In this document: piece after piece, positions 61,266-64,000 of the stretch
Numbering within the stretch: position 1 is the stretch's first letter
How the letters are laid out: every line of letters starts with the position of its first letter
Assembly (NCBI GenBank): GCA_047518265.1
Contig: JAKZRG010000060.1
Span: 62,001-126,000 of the forward strand
Source of the DNA: Oceanospirillum sp047518265
Lineage (GTDB): Bacteria > Pseudomonadota > Gammaproteobacteria > Pseudomonadales > Halomonadaceae
DNA: 64,000 nt
Reading direction: 5' to 3'
The notes under the pieces: model-generated
What the model saw: the letters and a program-made list of their open reading frames with translations, nothing else
Databases searched by the model: none
What the model was told of the DNA's origin: nothing
Position numbers and translations under genes: made by a program

Positions 61266-63200
61266 ATGACAGGTTATTTTATTCAAGGCTTCATCTATCT
61301 CTTAGCTGCGGTTATTGCAGTACCTATCGCTAAAAAACTGGGCTTGGGCTCCGTGCTAGGCTACTTGATTGCCGGTGTTTTTATCGGTCCAGTCACCGGC
61401 TTAGTAGGGGATGAAACCCTTACCATCCAACACTTTGCAGAGTTTGGCGTCGTGATGATGCTATTTCTCGTGGGTTTAGAGCTGGAACCACAGGCACTGT
61501 GGCAGATGCGTAATCGATTGTTAGGTCTTGGCGGTTTGCAAGTGGCTGGAACGACCCTATTGATTATGGCGATACCCATTGCCACAGCCGAAATCTTTAA
61601 TTTGCCTTGGTCCGTTGCTCTCGCTATCGGCTTAGTTTTCTCATTATCTTCCACCGCCATTGTCTTACAAACCTTTAACGAGAAGGGACTATCAAAAACC
61701 GATGGGGCCAAAAATGCCTTCTCTATCCTGCTCTTCCAGGATATTGCTGTTATTCCCATGCTGGCCTTTATTCCTTTACTTGCGCTACCCGAGCTATTAG
61801 ATACCACTGCTCATTTAGCAACAGACTCTCACGATACGTTAGATATTACCGCCTCTCTTCCCGGCTGGGCTTATACTCTTGTGGTCATTGGCAGTATCTC
61901 CGCCATTATTTTAGGTGGCCATTTTTTAAGCCGCCCTTTACTTAAATTCATCGCAGATACTGGCCTACGGGAGATCTTTTTAGCCTGTGCCCTATTGCTG
62001 ATCATAGGTATCGCCGCCCTGATGAGTGTGATCGGGTTATCTCCCGCATTGGGCACCTTCTTAGCCGGTGTTGTACTGGCGAATAGTGAGTTCCGCCACG
62101 AACTAGAGTCCAATATAGAGCCCTTTAAAGGCCTCTTACTGGGACTATTTTTTATCACTGTGGGGGCAGGTGTAAACTTTGGTGTATTAACCAGTCAGTT
62201 TCTTTTAATCGTGGGCATCACTCTAGGGGTTATCTTAATCAAGGCTGCGGTACTGTTTATTTTGGCCAGCCTATTCAAAATAAAAGGCAGTGACCGTTGG
62301 CTAGTAACATTAAGTTTGGCTCAGGCTGGTGAGTTTGGTTTTGTGCTGTTGAGCTTTACCGTACAACAAAGTGTCATCAGTCCTGCCATCGCAGAAACCC
62401 TTCAGCTTGTTGTTGCGCTTTCCATGTTCCTCACTCCCGTCCTCTTCATACTGTTTGAGAAAGTCATACTGCCCAAATTTGAAGAAAAGTCGAACCATAA
62501 AGAAGCGGATGAGATTGACGAAAAAGGTCAGGTGATTATCGCCGGGGTCGGGCGTTTTGGTCAGATTGTTAATCGCTTATTGGTGGCTAACGATATTAAA
62601 ACCACCGTGCTGGATCATCAGACCTCACAGGTCGATAATATGCGTGCCATCGATATCAAAGCTTATTTTGGTGACGCTACCAAGCCTGGTCTACTGCATA
62701 CGGCAGGTATAGAAGAAGCCTCTCTGTTTATTATCGCCATCGATAACAAAGAGGAGTCCGTCAAATTGGCTCGTTACCTAAAAAGAGCTTATCCAACCCT
62801 GAAAATCCTTGCTAGAGCCTATGACAGAGGCCATCTCTATCAACTCAGACATGAAGGCGTGGATTATATTCAACCGGAAACCTATCACTCAGCCTTAGAA
62901 GTCGGTTCTCAGGCGTTAATGGACTTGGGATTTCACCCCTTTGATGTTGAACAGAAAAAACACACCTTTAAGCGTATCGAATTGGATGCCTCAGACGTAC
63001 TCTTTAAAGAGTGGAATTCAGGCAGTGAGGGCCAACGTTTTGGTACGGATTACAGGAACCTGTTTATGGAGTATCAACAAAAGATTGTGGACGAGATGTC
63101 TGGAGACAGAACCGATAAACACACCAGTAGCGAACGCTCTTGGACACCGCCGCCAAAAGGTTATACCAAGCACTTAGGCGAGACAGATAATAAAGCTTAA
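61266..63200 (+). CDS. kefB: Glutathione-regulated potassium/proton antiporter, KefB/KefC type
   Basis: 644 residues (E. coli KefB 601). An N-terminal CPA2 membrane domain of about twelve helices (1-385) with LGYLIAGVFIGP, MLFLVGLELEPQALWQMR and LFQDIAVIPML; then a cytoplasmic RCK/TrkA-N domain (about 415-540) beginning VIIAGVGRFGQIVNRLL, which binds nucleotide and glutathione in the family. It releases potassium and acidifies the cell to protect against electrophiles. Co-transcribed with the KefF-like gene, 14 bases upstream. Confidence 0.93.
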   Translation: MTGYFIQGFIYLLAAVIAVPIAKKLGLGSVLGYLIAGVFIGPVTGLVGDETLTIQHFAEFGVVMMLFLVGLELEPQALWQMRNRLLGLGGLQVAGTTLLIMAIPIATAEIFNLPWSVALAIGLVFSLSSTAIVLQTFNEKGLSKTDGAKNAFSILLFQDIAVIPMLAFIPLLALPELLDTTAHLATDSHDTLDITASLPGWAYTLVVIGSISAIILGGHFLSRPLLKFIADTGLREIFLACALLLIIGIAALMSVIGLSPALGTFLAGVVLANSEFRHELESNIEPFKGLLLGLFFITVGAGVNFGVLTSQFLLIVGITLGVILIKAAVLFILASLFKIKGSDRWLVTLSLAQAGEFGFVLLSFTVQQSVISPAIAETLQLVVALSMFLTPVLFILFEKVILPKFEEKSNHKEADEIDEKGQVIIAGVGRFGQIVNRLLVANDIKTTVLDHQTSQVDNMRAIDIKAYFGDATKPGLLHTAGIEEASLFIIAIDNKEESVKLARYLKRAYPTLKILARAYDRGHLYQLRHEGVDYIQPETYHSALEVGSQALMDLGFHPFDVEQKKHTFKRIELDASDVLFKEWNSGSEGQRFGTDYRNLFMEYQQKIVDEMSGDRTDKHTSSERSWTPPPKGYTKHLGETDNKA

Positions 63201-63210
63201 TAGCCAAACA

Positions 63211-63231
63211 GGCCTGAGAATACCTCAGGCC
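63211..63231 (+). terminator. Terminator after kefB
   Basis: GGCCTGAG (63211-63218) and CTCAGGCC (63224-63231), perfect 8-bp stem, loop AATAC. Eleven bases after the stop; only TTATAT follows. Confidence 0.75.
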
Positions 63232-63242
63232 TTATATGGGCT

Positions 63243-63306
63243 CACTTAGAGCACAATTCACTTAGAGCACAATTCACTTAGAACACAACTCACTTAGAAC
63301 ACAATT
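63243..63306. repeat. Four 16-bp tandem repeats after kefB
   Basis: Units CACTTAGAGCACAATT (63243), CACTTAGAGCACAATT (63259), CACTTAGAACACAACT (63275) and CACTTAGAACACAATT (63291), contiguous. The first two are identical. Confidence 0.95.
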
Positions 63307-63332
63307 CCCTTCGAGAACCTTTCAATTGCCTC

Positions 63333-63887
63333 TTAGTCAATCTCTGACAACAGCATCTCAGTATCTGCCACTCGTGCATAAGCAAATGACAGTGCCGCCA
63401 TATAAGCCGCATGCACTTGCTTAGCAGGAACGATTATACCGTTAAACTCCTGATCACGGGTGGCACAGGCATCCTGAGCAACCGTCACGTTATAACCAAA
63501 GTCAGCTGCCGCACGTACGCCCGCATCGATGCACATATGACTCATAGCACCCACGACGATTAAGTTTTTAATCTCAAGAGTATCCAAAATCTCTTTTAGG
63601 TTTGTTTCTTTAAAGCTATTCACAGAATGCTTCAGTACAACAGGCTCGTTATCCTGTGCCGCTACACTGCTGTGAATATGTGCCCCTTCGGAACCCGGTA
63701 AGAAGAAAGGCGCTTCATTCGTTGTAAACTCATGGCGCACATGTATAACCGGTAGGCCTTTTGCCCGAAATACAGCTAATAATTCAGCGCCTTTTTCAGC
63801 GGCTTGATCACATGCCTCCAGCTCCCATTTTCCGCCAGGGAAATAGTCATTTTGAAAATCGATCAGTAACAAGGCGGTATCAGACAT
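63333..63887 (-). CDS. Isochorismatase-family cysteine hydrolase
   Basis: 184 residues, single-domain cytoplasmic hydrolase. The catalytic triad is readable: Asp10 in LLIDFQNDYF, Lys86 in VVLKHSVNSF and Cys119 in SHMCIDAGVRAAADFGY. Members hydrolyse amides or vinyl ethers, such as nicotinamide, ureidoacrylate or biuret. The gene is alone, convergent with kefB, and no neighbour indicates a substrate. Confidence 0.88.
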   Translation of the reverse strand: MSDTALLLIDFQNDYFPGGKWELEACDQAAEKGAELLAVFRAKGLPVIHVRHEFTTNEAPFFLPGSEGAHIHSSVAAQDNEPVVLKHSVNSFKETNLKEILDTLEIKNLIVVGAMSHMCIDAGVRAAADFGYNVTVAQDACATRDQEFNGIIVPAKQVHAAYMAALSFAYARVADTEMLLSEID

Positions 63888-64000
63888 CTTTGCTGCTCCA
63901 AATTATCGTTAAGTTGATAGGCGCTATTATCCAGAATTCAAACCGTTTACACTGGAGTCATATTTGACATATTTAAGGCAAAAACAGACATATGACAATC
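63888..64000. promoter_or_regulatory. Region upstream of the isochorismatase-like gene, window end
   Basis: A plus-strand TTGACA (63964-63969) lies 28 bases before an ATG at 63992. This may be the start of a divergent gene cut by the window edge; only three codons are visible, so no call is possible. Confidence 0.25.

Noticed and set aside
63243..63306. Attachment site or mobile-element end
   Set aside because: No integrase, transposase or target duplication is present nearby.

Overview
This window looks like chromosomal DNA of a marine, osmotolerant, heterotrophic gammaproteobacterium, most like the Oceanospirillales (a Neptunomonas/Marinomonas-type organism). The basis is moderate GC content, a choline-to-betaine locus, TRAP transport, two chemoreceptors, several c-di-GMP proteins and dense catabolic operons. 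The genus is a guess. I saw no rRNA, tRNA, insertion sequence, phage gene or CRISPR array.

Layout. 1-422 is the 3' end of an amino-acid ABC transporter ATPase gene. 575-20456 is a glycerol and glycolysis region: pfkA; a glycerol ABC importer (glpS-T-P-Q-U-V, minus strand); a divergent DhaR/AcoR-like activator; a chemoreceptor; glpK; glpR; glpD; then gap, pyk and tpiA. GlpR-type operators can be read upstream of glpS, and in half-site form upstream of glpK and glpD. With Pgk, Pgm and enolase supplied from elsewhere, this covers uptake of glycerol and its conversion to pyruvate. A second chemoreceptor follows. 23352-28659 is the lower homoprotocatechuate (4-hydroxyphenylacetate) meta-cleavage pathway (hpaH, I, G1, G2, E, F) without a ring-cleavage dioxygenase gene. 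28966-29952 is RNase Z. 30215-34871 is choline oxidation (betB, betA) with an unusually short BCCT-like transporter. 35439-38931 is a PotD-like binding protein followed by a GGDEF-EAL receptor, the arrangement of the NspS-MbaA polyamine-sensing pair. 39137-41700 is mmsA with a divergent LysR gene.

41864-57855 is the most interesting part. It encodes two ureohydrolases (one close to guanidinobutyrase GbuA), a COG0523 GTPase metallochaperone, an AbgB-like M20 amidohydrolase, a YtcJ-like amidohydrolase, a TRAP transporter and a GcvA-type LysR regulator. Beside these, on the other strand, lie an AruI-like 2-ketoarginine decarboxylase, a D-2-hydroxyacid dehydrogenase and an aldehyde dehydrogenase. 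Together they suggest import and breakdown of a guanidino acid (2-ketoarginine or argininate type, possibly also acylated forms) through guanidinobutanal and guanidinobutyrate to GABA and urea. The remainder is an SBP-SBP-GGDEF sensor, a KefF/KefB-type potassium efflux system and an isochorismatase-family hydrolase.

A recurring small-scale feature is short imperfect tandem repeats (15-24 bp, 2-4 copies) at gene ends and in intergenic DNA. Examples lie at the stop codons of glpK, gap and the first LysR gene, upstream of the second LysR gene, and after kefB. Most minus-strand operons also end in clear hairpin terminators.
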